The notes: generated by a model from the letters alone, not told the origin. Counted from the first letter of the stretch, positions 19,919 through 29,952 are shown. The stretch: 64,000 nucleotides of DNA from CAVXHV01 sp963761445 (GCA_963761445.1 CAVXHV010000009.1:620001-684000), one strand, 5' to 3'. A program made the numbers and translations.

Positions 19919-20806
19919 TCACGCGGCGAGACGCCGCTCGAGCCCAGTGAATCCTTTGGTTGCGGCTATGCTGCTATAAGAGTACGTCGTGGTCTCGCCG
20001 GCGGGGTCGGTGACCTGGCTGATCAACCCCTGGCTGTTGTAGCTGATGGTCAGCGCCGAGCCGTTCGATGCGGTTAGAACGGTGAGCTGGCCGGAGGAGT
20101 TGTAACTCGCGGTGACGCTGTTGCCGTTGCGATCCTGAATGTAGTCCAGCGATCCGTTGGGGTTGAACACGGTCAGGGTGCCGTCGGTCTGGCGCAACTG
20201 GTAGGCGCCGTTTACGAGCGTGAGCGTGTCGTAGTCGCCGGGCATTGGCGTGTACGAGCCGTCGGGCTGGAGAACGAAATAAGCGGTCGACCCGTCGTCG
20301 GTGATGGTGACGTTTCCCTGGGCATCGGCGGCCGCGGAGATCTGCCAGTTGTCGGTCCACCCGTCACCAAGCGGGCCGGACTGGTCGCGGCCGCTGATGG
20401 ACGCGTTGAACTGGCGGACGAAATCGAGCGGGATTTCGCCAGGGGTGGGGTAGGACGCGTCGGTCACGGTGGCGAGCGTGGCGGTCGTGAAGAAGGCGTC
20501 GGCCTTGAGGATCTCGAAGCCGAGCAAGCGGGAGACGTCGTTGGTAGACTCACCCAGTTGGCTCAAGTACGTGGCGTCGGAGTCCATGGCGGCGACGAAC
20601 TGACCGGTTGTCGAGCCGACGGAGGCCACGAAGTTGGTAAAGATCGCGCCCCAGGCGGAAGCGGGGATGTTCGACGGCCGGAGGGCGGATTCCTGCGACG
20701 ACCAGTCGATTGGCGTGGAGTCTTCCGGCACCTCGGCCAGGTTGAAGGTGATCAGCCCGCCGCTGTTCTCCCCGGACATCAGGGACGTGGGGGTGAAGTC
20801 GATCAC
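19919..20806 (-). pseudogene. RHS/YD-repeat part of the giant surface protein, cut by the mobile element
   Basis: Continuation of the 1351-residue frame at 20803-24858. The frame break lies in a run of six G (20825-20830): restoring one base joins GPAGVLPP to GASGTAVIDFTPTSLM. The segment has a CARDB-like end, then the entrance to an RHS barrel (FVRQFNASISGRDQSGPLGD, DGWTDNWQISAA) and YD-type repeats (TLTVFNPNGSLDYIQDRNGN, LISQVTDPAGETTTYSY). RHS homology stops near 19970 and foreign sequence follows (AATKGFTGLERRLAA). RHS proteins normally continue with many more YD repeats, so besides the insertion a large internal part is missing. Confidence 0.7.
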
Positions 20807-23800
20807 GGCGGTGCCGCTGGCGCCGGGGGGAGCACGCCGGCGGGCCCGGTCGGGTTGATGCCGAGGAAATCGAGCGTCGCGCCGGAGGGGATCACGGAGC
20901 TTGGCAACTGGAGCGAGGCGTTGACGGCGGTCAAGACGAAGAGCGGGGCCGGGATGTTGCTGCCGCCGGTGTTCGAGTAGTCGACGATGACGGTGCCGGT
21001 GCGGCCGGGCCTGATGGCGCTGGGCTCGCTCATCGTGACGGAGAGCTGGCCGGGTGTACCGCTCGTGACGGTGAAAACCCCGGCGTCGGTGGCCTTCTGT
21101 GAGCCGTCAATCGCCTCGAGGTCATATGTTCCCGTCTCAGCTCCGGTCAGGTTGAAGCTGGCGAAGAGGGTACTGGTATCCTCCTGGGTTACGGAGGAAG
21201 CGGCGATCGGCGTCCCTCCTCCTCCTTGCGGGATGAGCTTCAAGGTGGTGGCAGCGGTGAACATCGAGCCGGTCACTGTCAGCGTGGTCGTGCCGACGTT
21301 CGCGCCTGAGGCGGTACTGACGGAGAGGACTTCCAGCGGCAACGACTGGGCCTCGAGTGTGAACGGCTGGGCGGAAGTCAATGCGGTACTACCCTGCACG
21401 AGGATGTAATAGACGCCAGCCTGGGTGCCGGGAAGGAGCACGGACTGAGTCAGGCTCGTTGTCTGGGCGGAGGATTCATCGAAGGTGGATGAGGTGGGAA
21501 CCGACAGGTAGCCGACATAGAGAGAAACGCCTCCCTCGACCGTGGAGCCGGCCATGATCCGGGTGGATGCGCCGGCCGGGAGGGTGACCTCAAAATAGGC
21601 GTTCTGGCCGCTCGAGATCGTGCCGGTGACCTGATGGCCGAGCGAGAGGATGGGGTAGCCGACGGTGAGCAACGTGGGAGCCACGCCGGTGTTATTGGCG
21701 CGGTTCGGGTCTGGCAAGAGCTCCTGGCTGTCGGCGACGGCGAAGACGTAGTAGCTGCCGGGGGCCAGGCCCGGCAGGGGATCGGTGACGGTCTCCGAAT
21801 AGCTGGAATTGCCGGCCAAGGTCCCCTGATGAGTTACTCGGCCCAGCAGGACGGCCGTGTCGTCGAATGTCGACGAAAGAGAGAGGTAGACCGAGTCAGT
21901 CCAGCTTGGAAGGTTCTCTGGCGTCGCCGTCGCGGAGAGATTGTTTACCTGGAACGAGATCGAGACTGGTTGACCGGGCGACTCGGTAACCGTCGGCACG
22001 GAGATCGACCCGACGGCCAGGTCCGAGGCGCTCGCCGAGGAGGCTACTGTCACGCTGGTTGGGTTGGCCGAGACGTTCAAGAACTGGCCGGCGCCCGATG
22101 AGAGGCGATCGATGGCGGCGAAGGCCCCTGTTTGGCTGGGGTACGTGAGGATCGGATAGGTATCTCCGGCCGTCGGGGTGAAGCCGGTGGTCACGCTCAG
22201 GTCGAGCGTGCCGTCGAGCGTCGCGGGACCGGTACTTTGGAGCTGGCCGAACTGGCCGCTCGAGGACGGACCGCCGAGCGTGATGCCCAGCGTTGCGGCC
22301 GCGCTTTGGGAATAGGCGCCGGTCACCGAGAGGACGCTGGAGGGGCCGACGGTGATCGTGCCGTCGTTGGCGAGCGGTCCGGCGGTGGTGAACGTCGCGC
22401 CGCCTGTGAGCGTCAAGCTGCCGGAATTGGTTGCCAGGCCTGCGAGCGCGCTGAACCATGCGCCGGGACCCTCGAGCGTGATCGACGCTTGGTTCGTCGT
22501 GATATTCGAGCCGGAGGGGAAGATGAGCGCGGAACCGCCCGAGACGTTCCACGTGCCGCCGGTGAGAGTTGTGCCGGACAACTGGGCGATCGGGTTGCTC
22601 ATGTCATAGGCGAAGTCGAGTGTGCCGGAATCGACGTCGACCGTGCCTGAGTTAAAGAGCGGCGGTCCGAATAGGGTCGTGATGCCGGCCGTCTTGGCGA
22701 GAGTGCCGTAGTTGTTCATCTGCCCGGCGTTCTCGTCATTGCTGGTGACATCACCGATGTCGAAGGTGCCAAAGTTATTGAACTCGCCCGCATAGGCTCT
22801 ATAGAGGAAATTGAAAGCTCCCGAGCTCCACGTCACGATACCGGCGTTATCCATGAGGATGCCGAGGTTAACGGAGCTGGGGGGGTCAATCGAGAGAGTC
22901 GCTGCCTGATCGATCGTGAGCGTCCAGGTGCCGTAGAATACTCCACCCGACCAGTTCATGGCACCGGTGACGGTGAGGCTGCCGGTGCCGGTGATCTGGC
23001 CGGCGGAGACGCTCAAGCTCGCGATCGAGATGCCGGTGTCGATTTCGAGGTACATGAATTCCGCATCGACCTGGTACTGGCCTGCTCCGGAGAGCGCGGC
23101 GCCTGGGGCCAGGATATACGGCGTGTTGGCAGTGAGATCGCCGCTGAACTGGAGCCCGGCGCCAGAGGCCACGTCGAAAGAGCCGCTGCTGGTGCCGCTC
23201 GAGAGAAGCGCCAGCGTGCCTGAGACGACGGTCACCGAGCCGGTGTTGTTGAAGGTCGCCGCGGCGATCGAAACGGTTCTGGTGCCGGCGTTGTTCAAGG
23301 TGCCCGGGCCGGCGTTCAAGATCGTGGTGTTTCCTTGCAGCGTGAGCAGGCCGCTTGACATGTTGTTGAACGTGCCGGAGCCGTTCAAGGTCGTGCCCGA
23401 GGCGACGGTGGCGTTGCCGGAGTTGTTGATCGTCCAGCCGGTCAAGACGATGGTGGTGGCGCTGTCGATCGAAAGTGTTGCGGTGGATGGGATCGACAGC
23501 GTGCCCGAACCGCTGAAATAGCCGCCTGTCCAGTCGAAGGCGTTCGTGACGGTCACGCCGCCCGAGCCCTGGATCGTGCCGGCGGAGAGGGTCAAGCTCG
23601 CGACCGAGACGTTGGTGTTGATTTCGAGGTACATGAATTCCGCATCGACCTCGTACTGGCCTGCTCCGGAGAGCACGGTGCCTGGGGCGAGGATAAACGG
23701 CGCGTTCGTAGTAAGATCGCCGCTGAACTGGATCTGGGCGCCAGAGGCCACGTCGAAAGAGCCGCTGCTGGTGCCGCTGGAGAGAAGCGCCAGCGTGCCT

Positions 23801-24858
23801 GAGTCGACGGTCACCGAGCCGGTATTGTTGAAGGTCGTCGCGCGCATCGTCGTGGTTCCGGTCCCGGCGTTTACGACCATCGTGCCGGCGTTGTCCAAAG
23901 TGCTCGGGCCGGAATTCAAGAACGTGGTGTTTCCTTCCAGCGTGAGCTGGGCGTTTGACATGTTGTTGAACGTGCCGGGGCCGTTCAAGATCGTGCCCGA
24001 GGCGACGGTGGTACTGCCGGAGTTATCGATCGTCCAGCCGGTCAAGACGATGGTGGTGGCGCTGTCGATCGAAAGTGTTGCGGTGGATGGGATCGAGAGC
24101 GTGCCCGAACCGCTGAAATCGCCGCCTGTCCAGTCGAAGGCATTCGTGACGGTCACGCCGCCCGAGCCCTGGATCGTGCCGGCGGAGAGGCTCAAGCTCG
24201 CGAGCGAGACGTCGGTGTCGATTTCGAGGTACATGAATTCCGCATCGACCTGGAACTGGCCGGCTCCGGAGAGCACGGCGCCTGGGGCGAGCACAAGCGG
24301 CGTGGCCGCAGTGAGATCGCCGCTGAACTGGAGCGTGGCGCCGGAAGCGACGCTCAAGTCGCCGGCAATGGAGCCGCCGGAGGTCAGCGCGGCGGTTCCG
24401 GCTTGCACTTGAAAGGTCGTGCCCGAGGCTAGGTCGAGCGTGCCGACCTGGGTGCGTGCGGCATCCGAGTTGGCGACTGAGAACGATCCGCTGGTGACGT
24501 CAAGGGTCGAGCCGGAAGCGAGGGTCAGGCTATTGACCGAGATTGGCCCGGAGGTGGTGACCGTGATTCCGGCGACGCTGACGACCGCGTCGTCGTCGGG
24601 ACCGGGTACGCCGGGCATGCCGTCGGAATTGAGCCAGTTGGCGGCCGTGCTCCAATCGCCGCCGGAGCCGCTCACCCAGTTGAATGTTGCCAAGAGACAA
24701 CGTTGCTCGAGGGACTCGAACGACGGCCGGCTGCGATGGCCCCGGATTTTTTGGCGCGCAAGTGGCGATGGGAGAGCGAATTTCCGGGACACGGGCGGCC
24801 TCCGGGAGCCGAGAGGGGCAACCGCGCGAGCATGGCATGGTGTTTGCTGTAGAGCCAT
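20803..24858 (-). CDS. Giant LEPRxLL surface protein, N-terminal part
   Basis: N-terminal 1351 residues. After a basic leader comes SFESLEQRCLLATFNW, the planctomycete LEPRxLL-type motif thought to mark exported surface proteins. Next is an autotransporter-like adhesin region of Gly/Ser/Thr-rich strands (GGVTVTNAFDWTGG, SGTLSIPSTATLSID, FNNTGSVTV) containing near-identical 200-residue repeats. It is followed by CARDB-type modules (ASDLAVGSISVPTVTESPGQ, NNLSATATPENLPSWTDSVY), a pre-peptidase-like domain (GHQVTGTISSGQNAYFEVTL) and Ig-like domains. The frame ends by a frameshift in a G6 run and continues as RHS sequence. Probably a large cell-surface or secreted adhesin. Because the RHS end is disrupted, the full protein cannot be made here. 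Confidence 0.8.
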   Translation of the reverse strand: MALQQTPCHARAVAPLGSRRPPVSRKFALPSPLARQKIRGHRSRPSFESLEQRCLLATFNWVSGSGGDWSTAANWLNSDGMPGVPGPDDDAVVSVAGITVTTSGPISVNSLTLASGSTLDVTSGSFSVANSDAARTQVGTLDLASGTTFQVQAGTAALTSGGSIAGDLSVASGATLQFSGDLTAATPLVLAPGAVLSGAGQFQVDAEFMYLEIDTDVSLASLSLSAGTIQGSGGVTVTNAFDWTGGDFSGSGTLSIPSTATLSIDSATTIVLTGWTIDNSGSTTVASGTILNGPGTFNNMSNAQLTLEGNTTFLNSGPSTLDNAGTMVVNAGTGTTTMRATTFNNTGSVTVDSGTLALLSSGTSSGSFDVASGAQIQFSGDLTTNAPFILAPGTVLSGAGQYEVDAEFMYLEINTNVSVASLTLSAGTIQGSGGVTVTNAFDWTGGYFSGSGTLSIPSTATLSIDSATTIVLTGWTINNSGNATVASGTTLNGSGTFNNMSSGLLTLQGNTTILNAGPGTLNNAGTRTVSIAAATFNNTGSVTVVSGTLALLSSGTSSGSFDVASGAGLQFSGDLTANTPYILAPGAALSGAGQYQVDAEFMYLEIDTGISIASLSVSAGQITGTGSLTVTGAMNWSGGVFYGTWTLTIDQAATLSIDPPSSVNLGILMDNAGIVTWSSGAFNFLYRAYAGEFNNFGTFDIGDVTSNDENAGQMNNYGTLAKTAGITTLFGPPLFNSGTVDVDSGTLDFAYDMSNPIAQLSGTTLTGGTWNVSGGSALIFPSGSNITTNQASITLEGPGAWFSALAGLATNSGSLTLTGGATFTTAGPLANDGTITVGPSSVLSVTGAYSQSAAATLGITLGGPSSSGQFGQLQSTGPATLDGTLDLSVTTGFTPTAGDTYPILTYPSQTGAFAAIDRLSSGAGQFLNVSANPTSVTVASSASASDLAVGSISVPTVTESPGQPVSISFQVNNLSATATPENLPSWTDSVYLSLSSTFDDTAVLLGRVTHQGTLAGNSSYSETVTDPLPGLAPGSYYVFAVADSQELLPDPNRANNTGVAPTLLTVGYPILSLGHQVTGTISSGQNAYFEVTLPAGASTRIMAGSTVEGGVSLYVGYLSVPTSSTFDESSAQTTSLTQSVLLPGTQAGVYYILVQGSTALTSAQPFTLEAQSLPLEVLSVSTASGANVGTTTLTVTGSMFTAATTLKLIPQGGGGTPIAASSVTQEDTSTLFASFNLTGAETGTYDLEAIDGSQKATDAGVFTVTSGTPGQLSVTMSEPSAIRPGRTGTVIVDYSNTGGSNIPAPLFVLTAVNASLQLPSSVIPSGATLDFLGINPTGPAGVLPPAPAAPP
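23038..24330. repeat. 600-bp tandem coding repeats inside the surface protein
   Basis: The blocks starting around 23038, 23617 and 24217 share long near-identical stretches, for example the shared gatttcgaggtacatgaatt. The spacing is about 579 and exactly 600 bp, that is about 193 and 200 residues. The third block is partial. The high DNA identity points to recent duplication or gene conversion. Confidence 0.8.
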
Positions 24859-25034
24859 GATGCGTTAGGCTGGTTAATAGTTGTACCGCCGAATCGCGGC
24901 CGAATCTCAGTCGAGGTTCAAAAAGATCGACGGCCGTCATGGCTGCTGGGCGATTCGCGCGGGCGGTGATTGATTCGTGCATCCGTCGGGGTCTTGCGGA
25001 ATATCCCGGTTATCCCCGTTTTTATTTCATCGCC

Positions 25035-25641
25035 ATGGCGGGACGCGACAACTCGAAAACGAGCATCACACTCCTTGCCCGGCTGGCAAGCTTGCCGCCG
25101 GACCAAGCGGCGTGGTGCGACTTCGTTGACCGTTACGGGCCGAGAATACTGCAGTGGTGCCGCGCCTGGGGCTTGCAGGAGGCGGACATGCTGGATGCTA
25201 GCCAGGCGGTACTGACGAAGCTCGCGGCGCAGATGGGTCGATTCCGGTATGATCCGGCGGGGAGCTTCCGGAACTGGCTGCGCACGCTGGTCGAGAGGGC
25301 CGTGCTCGATCTGCTGTCTGCGCGCGGCCGGGCCGCCCGAGGCGGGAGCCAGCGGAGCGCGGGGATGCTGTCGAGCCTGGAGGCGAGGAAGGACCTGGTT
25401 GCCCGCTTGGAGGAGGAGTTCGACCTGGAGCTGCTCGAGGCGGCGACCAAGGTCGTGGTGGGCCGGGTTGCGCCGAAGACGTGGGAGGCCTACAACCTGA
25501 CGGCTGCGCAAGGGCTGCCCGGCTCCGGAGGTGGCCGATCGATTGGGGATGCGTCTGGGGACGGTTTATCAGGCCAAGAGCAGCGTGGCGCGCATGCTTC
25601 AGGAAGAGGTGCGCAAGCTTGAAGCCGGCGATGGGGGCTGA
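25035..25641 (+). CDS. ECF RNA polymerase sigma factor (frameshift)
   Basis: Group-IV sigma factor of the planctomycete type encoded next to Ser/Thr kinases. Region 2 is visible as ASLPPDQAAWCDFVDRYGPR, then LDASQAVLTKLAAQMGRFRY, and PAGSFRNWLRTLVERAVLDL. The region 4 helix-turn-helix lies after a frameshift near 25520 and reads APEVADRLGMRLGTVYQAKS, then SVARMLQEEVRKLEAG. Start: the ATG at 25035 (MAGRDNSKTSITLL) gives the usual short lead-in, while an ATG at 24939 would add 32 unsupported residues. Its stop lies 34 bp before the kinase gene, which begins with a zinc-finger segment. The pair is likely one signalling unit in which the membrane kinase controls the sigma factor. Confidence 0.8.
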
Positions 25642-25675
25642 ACGAAGTGCTCTTTTGAGGAATCGAGGCCGGGCA

Positions 25676-28600
25676 ATGAGGGGGTGCGCGACGCGTGAGC
25701 AGCTCGAACGATTTCTCTGCGACGGACTGGATGCGGGCGATCTCGAGACGGTGGCGGAGCATCTTGAGGGATGCGCGGATTGCCAGGGGGTGCTCGATGA
25801 GCTCACACGCGCGTCGCCGGACGAGCGGCCCAGGGCAACAGGCCCGGAGATCGGCGCAGGGAGACGCGCGCTTGCTCGACCAGCTCAAAGCCGGCGGGCC
25901 GCGGCGCAGCGTCGGGGATATTCCGGAACAACGGCGGAATGACGGCAGTGAGGAACCCGATTCGAGTCTGGGCACGGAGATCAACTCTGCCGCGGCCGGC
26001 GGTGGAAGTGACCGTGGTGGGCGAGCGTATCCGGCGATCGACGGCTTTCGGATGATCCGCGAGGTGGGACGCGGCGGGATGGGGGTGGTCTACGAAGTCG
26101 AGGAAGAACGGTTGGGCCGGCGGGTGGCGCTCAAGGTTTTGGCGGCGAGCGCGCACATGGATACCAAGCATGTGCTGCGGTTCGAGCGCGAGGCGCGGGC
26201 GGCGGCGAGGCTTTCGCACAGCAACATCGTGCCGGTTTTCGGCAGCGGGCAAGCGAACGGGCATCATTATTACTTCATGCAGTTCATCGAAGGCCGAGGG
26301 TTTGACGCGGTGGTGCGCGAGCTGCGGCGGCTGCGGGCCGTGCCGGCGAGCGGGGCGACGACGGAAGAACTATCGACGATGACGGGTCAGGATCGGGTGG
26401 CTTCTCGAAGTTTGGCCCGGATTGGCCTTCAGGTGGCCGAGGCGCTTGAACATGCGCACCGGCAGGGCGTTTTGCACCGCGACATCAAGCCGTCGAACTT
26501 GCTGCTGGATTCGAAGGGGAACGTCTGGGTTACTGACTTTGGCCTGGCCAAGACGATCGAGGCTGACGACTTGACCAGCACGGGGGATGTGCTGGGCACG
26601 GTTCGCTACATGGCGCCGGAACGTTTCGAGGGGAAATGCGACGCGCGGTCGGACCTTTACAGTCTGGGGCTCTCGCTTTATGAGCTGGTCGGCGCTAAAG
26701 CCTGCGTTTGAGGTTGTTGACCGGTATGAGCTGATCGAACGGATGCGCCGCGAGGACCCTGGCCCGTTGCGGAAGCATGCGTCGTGGCTGCCGCGCGATC
26801 TGGAGACGATTATCCACAAGCTAATCGCGCGGGAGCCGGCGCGGCGGTACGGCACGGCCGCAGCTCTCGCAGGCGACTTGCGGCGGTTTCTGGAAGACCG
26901 GCCGATCCAGGCGAGGCGGGCTGCGGCGCCTGAGCGTGCCTGGAGGTGGTGCCGTCGGAATCCCTGGGCTGCGTCGTTCCTGGTCGCTCTGACCCTGGGC
27001 GTGATTGGAAGCACGTGGCAGGCGATCCGCGCGACGGCGTCGGAGAGCGCGGCGCGGCTGTCCGAGGACGTGGCGCGGCGAGAGAGCGATCATGCTCAGC
27101 GCGCGCGAAATCGGGCGATCACTTCGATCGCCGGCCTGTTACTTCAGGAGCGGGGCGACAGGACACAGTTGAACGAGGAGACCCGGCTGTATCGCAAGGC
27201 GCTCATCGACGCCGGCATTCACGAGTCACAGGAACTGGTGCGCGAGCTGGAAAGCGACGGGCACGCGAGGGGGCTTCTGGTCCAAGCATATGAAACGCTG
27301 GCGCGTGCGCAGGGCGAAGGGGGGGACCGGACGGCGGCGATCGAGACCGCGCAGAAGGGCATCAAGCTGGGACGGGCGCTGCTCGAGACCGAGCACTCAG
27401 AGAACGCCGGGAGACTTCTGGGCTCGTCGCTCTTGTACCTGGGCTCGATCGCTCCGGACCGGGAAACTTGCTTGCGCGCCCACCGAGAATCGACTGCTGT
27501 CTTCGAGGGGCTGGTGGCGGATTACCCGCGCGGCGATCGAAAGGCGTACATCCAGATGATCGGGTTGAACCATCACGACTCAGGCGACCGCGAGTGGGGG
27601 AATGGCCGGATCTCGGAGGCCATCACCGAGTTTCTGGCGGCCCGCGCGACATGGGAAAGGCTGGTCAAGGAATTCGGCCCAACTCCAGAGATCTCGAGTT
27701 ATCAAGCTGGGACCGAGTTGTACCTTTGCCGAGCCTACTCGGCGAGCAAGCGCGGGGCGGACGCGCTTCAGACGGGCCGGCGGGCGATCGAGATCTACCG
27801 GGGTCTGGTTCACGATCAGCCTGAAGACCTCCGTTATTCCTGGCAGCTTTACCTGGCTTTTCAGGAGGTCGGGCTGTTTCAGCTTTACGGCGGCGGAGGA
27901 GCCAAGGAGGCGTTGCCCCTGCTCGAGGAGGCGCGGCGCACGCTGAAGCAGATGGCCGCGAGCGGCGGACGGACGGTGGGCACGATGGCGAAGATTCTGG
28001 GGGCCCAGGCGCAGGTGGATTACAATCTGCGCGTCGCGTTCGACGAGGACGTCGCGCGGTACGCGGCGCGGCGGAGAGAGGCGATCAGCGAGGCGTATGA
28101 GATCTGCGACAAGCTGACCCTGGTTGAGCCGCTTTCGCGGGAGCTGCGCCGCGTGTATGCCGACGGTTGCCTGAACACGGCTCTTTTTTGTGAAGACGAC
28201 GGGGGAGCTGTCGATCTTGGGCTCTTGCGCCAGGCCGAAGAGCTGTGGGAAGGGGTTCGGCGTGATGTGCCAGGGGACATGGCTGCGTGCGGTTTCCTTG
28301 TGATGATTCGGCGCAGGCTTGCGCAAGAGATGGCGGAGCGCGGTGAGGATGAAGAGGCAGCGCGCTTTCGCGCTCAATCTCTTTTGACCGCTCGCGGCCA
28401 GCCTGGGCTTTTATATGAGATTGGGCTGGAATATGCGCGGATGCTGGCGCTGATTTGATCGGGTGCCGAGCAAGGTTGCGCCGCGGGTGCGAGAGGATCG
28501 CCGGCGCGGGATTGTGAGGGACATTTTTGCCATGTTGCGGGAGGCCGTGGCGGATGGATTTGCAGACGCCAAGGCGCTGGGTACGGAGCCGTTGCTCGCG

Positions 28601-28678
28601 CCGGTGCGGGGAACGCGGGAATATCAAGCGATTCTGCTGGATGTGGGGTTTCCGAGGGAGCCGTTTGTGCGAGGGTGA
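25676..28678 (+). CDS. Zinc-finger/Ser-Thr protein kinase/TPR membrane protein (three frameshifts)
   Basis: About 1000 residues. Residues 1-45 form an anti-sigma-type HxxxCxxC segment (HLEGCADCQ). After a frameshift near 25830 comes a protein kinase with GRGGMGVVYEV, the ATP-binding Lys in VALKVL, HRDIKPSNLLL, DFGLAK and MAPERF. A second frameshift near 26690 splits the kinase C-lobe (LYELV / KPAFEVVDRYELIERMRRED). A membrane helix (PWAASFLVALTLGVIGSTW) precedes TPR-like repeats. A third shift, one extra T at 28454-28456, produces a premature TGA. Past it the protein ends in the usual form for this family (APVRGTREYQAILLDVGFPR). It probably senses a periplasmic signal and regulates the upstream ECF factor by phosphorylation or sequestration. 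Intact function depends on whether the shifts are real. Confidence 0.8.
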
Positions 28679-28695
28679 CGACGTCGTCCGCACGT

Positions 28696-29165
28696 TCATT
28701 TCTTCTTCACTTCTCGGACTCTTGGTGCTGCGGCCAAAGTGAAAAGCACGATCTCTTCGCCGGTGATGGTGCTGATGTCGTGGTGCATGCTCACGACCGA
28801 GCTTTCGGTGATTTGCATGATCATCGACTCCAGGAGCGGTCGTGCCGTTTCGAGGAGCTGTGTGCGCACTTGTTTGAGCAAGTCTCGTCCTTTCTCGGCG
28901 GGAAGTGTCTTGACCAGGTGCTGTTCCGCGGCCGTCAAGACGCCCTTGAGCCGGACGACGAGAATGTCGTCGATCAAGTGGCGCGGATGTCCGTGGGCCC
29001 GCGGCCCATGAATTCCTGCTCGAACCGCGCGATGCCGTCGCAGACGGCGGCCTCGATTTCACCTTGGGTTCTCATGGCGGCCCCGAGTGCGCCGGTCACC
29101 CGGCCGAGTGCTTCGCGCTGGGATGATTCGGTGGCGACCTTGCCGAGAGTCAACGTTCTTCCCAC
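28696..29165 (-). CDS. DUF2294-family protein (frameshift)
   Basis: Two adjacent frames together give the full DUF2294 pattern, about 156 residues. The first part is ESSQREALGRVTGALGAAMR, then EIEAAVCDGIARFEQEFMGR and GPTDIRA. The second is DDILVVRLKGVLTAAEQHLV, then KGRDLLKQVRTQLLETARPL and SMHHDISTITGEEIVLFTLA. One missing base at 28979-28981 (C run on the coding strand) accounts for the break and would restore DIRAHLIDDIL. The biochemical function of DUF2294 is not known to me. It is transcribed divergently from the csrA leader and convergently with the kinase gene. Confidence 0.75.
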
Positions 29166-29602
29166 GGTATCTGATCATCATCCTACCAAGAATAAACGCT
29201 TATCGCTTGCTATTTATGCTCCGGTGCCGGACAATGAGGCCGAATGGAGCGACTGTGCAAACGAGCAGGCCGATGCTATCAATATGATCATTTGACGTCG
29301 CCGGACGACTAGGTAAAGGGCAACCTGGCTTTGCCAGGAGGCTCGTTGACGGGTAAGCCGGCGTGGTCGAGCACCTCGAGGTGTTCGACCACGCCGGCTT
29401 TTTTGTTGCGCTCGCGACGGATGATCACGAAAACCAGAGTCGAACCGAAGCGACAGCCGAAGTCGGGACCAGGACGGGCACAGTCGTGCATGTATTCACG
29501 ACTGGTACGATGGTGCAGGTGTTTCTGCTTGCCCATGGCATACCCGCAGAGACCTGGAGCGGCAGTGGAACAACCGATCGATCATGAGGAAGGAGCACAA
29601 CG
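29166..29602 (+). other. Structured leader or small-RNA region upstream of csrA
   Basis: 437 bases between DUF2294 (minus) and csrA (plus). The stretch 29185-29220 is AT-rich and suits promoters. A small hairpin (CCTGGC TTT GCCAGG, 29327-29340) is followed by a very strong terminator-like hairpin at 29355-29404. Several GGA triplets lie between the possible promoter and the hairpin and again near the csrA start. It may be a separate small RNA of about 180 nt or an attenuated csrA leader. A 74-codon open frame starting at GTG 29363 inside the hairpin (HLEVFDHAGFFVALATDDHE) could alternatively be a small protein gene, but it has no good ribosome site. Confidence 0.45.
29355..29404 (+). terminator. 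Rho-independent terminator-like hairpin upstream of csrA
   Basis: An almost perfect palindrome of about 46 bases (left arm AAGCCGGCGTGGTCGA, right arm TCGACCACGCCGGCTT, one G-U pair inside) is followed by a run of six T. The stem is unusually long for an intrinsic terminator. Confidence 0.7.
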
Positions 29603-29821
29603 ATGTTAGTTCTTACGAGGAAGAGTATGGAATCGGTCGTGGTGGGAGGGTCCGGCCGCTTTGAGCAAGTGCTCAAAGTGACCGTACTGGAGATCAAGAA
29701 TGGGAGCGTACGACTGGGATTCGAGGCCGACGCCTCCGTACCTGTTCATCGCTCCGAGGTTTGGGAACGAATGCACGAGGGCAATGGAGCGGACGGGGCG
29801 CTGCGGAACCCCGCGTCATAG
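29603..29821 (+). CDS. csrA: Carbon storage regulator CsrA
   Basis: A 72-residue RNA-binding post-transcriptional regulator that binds GGA motifs in mRNA leaders. MLVLTRKSMESVVVGGS, VTVLEIKNGSVRLGFEAD and VPVHRSEVWERM are the classic beta-strand and RNA-contact segments, including the basic residues of LTRK and the VHRSEVW tail. The ATG is preceded by AGGAAGGAG, whose GGA triplets overlap the ribosome site. Binding of CsrA to its own leader is therefore plausible. It lies 131 bp before a glycosyltransferase gene, a common type of CsrA-controlled neighbour. Length is normal and no frameshift is seen. Confidence 0.95.
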   Translation: MLVLTRKSMESVVVGGSGRFEQVLKVTVLEIKNGSVRLGFEADASVPVHRSEVWERMHEGNGADGALRNPAS

Positions 29822-29952
29822 GTGGCGCGAGAAGGGACCGCGAAAGTCCGGTGAGAGCGAGGGGAGCCCCTTCGCCGAACCGTCGTACCGGTGGCTCATG
29901 CGTGCTGAACTTCGACATTCACGACAGCAGCGGAAAAATCTGGAGGTGGTGA

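Noticed and set aside
28675..29295. Plus-strand 206-codon frame opposite DUF2294
   Set aside because: The minus strand matches DUF2294 in full; this is its shadow.
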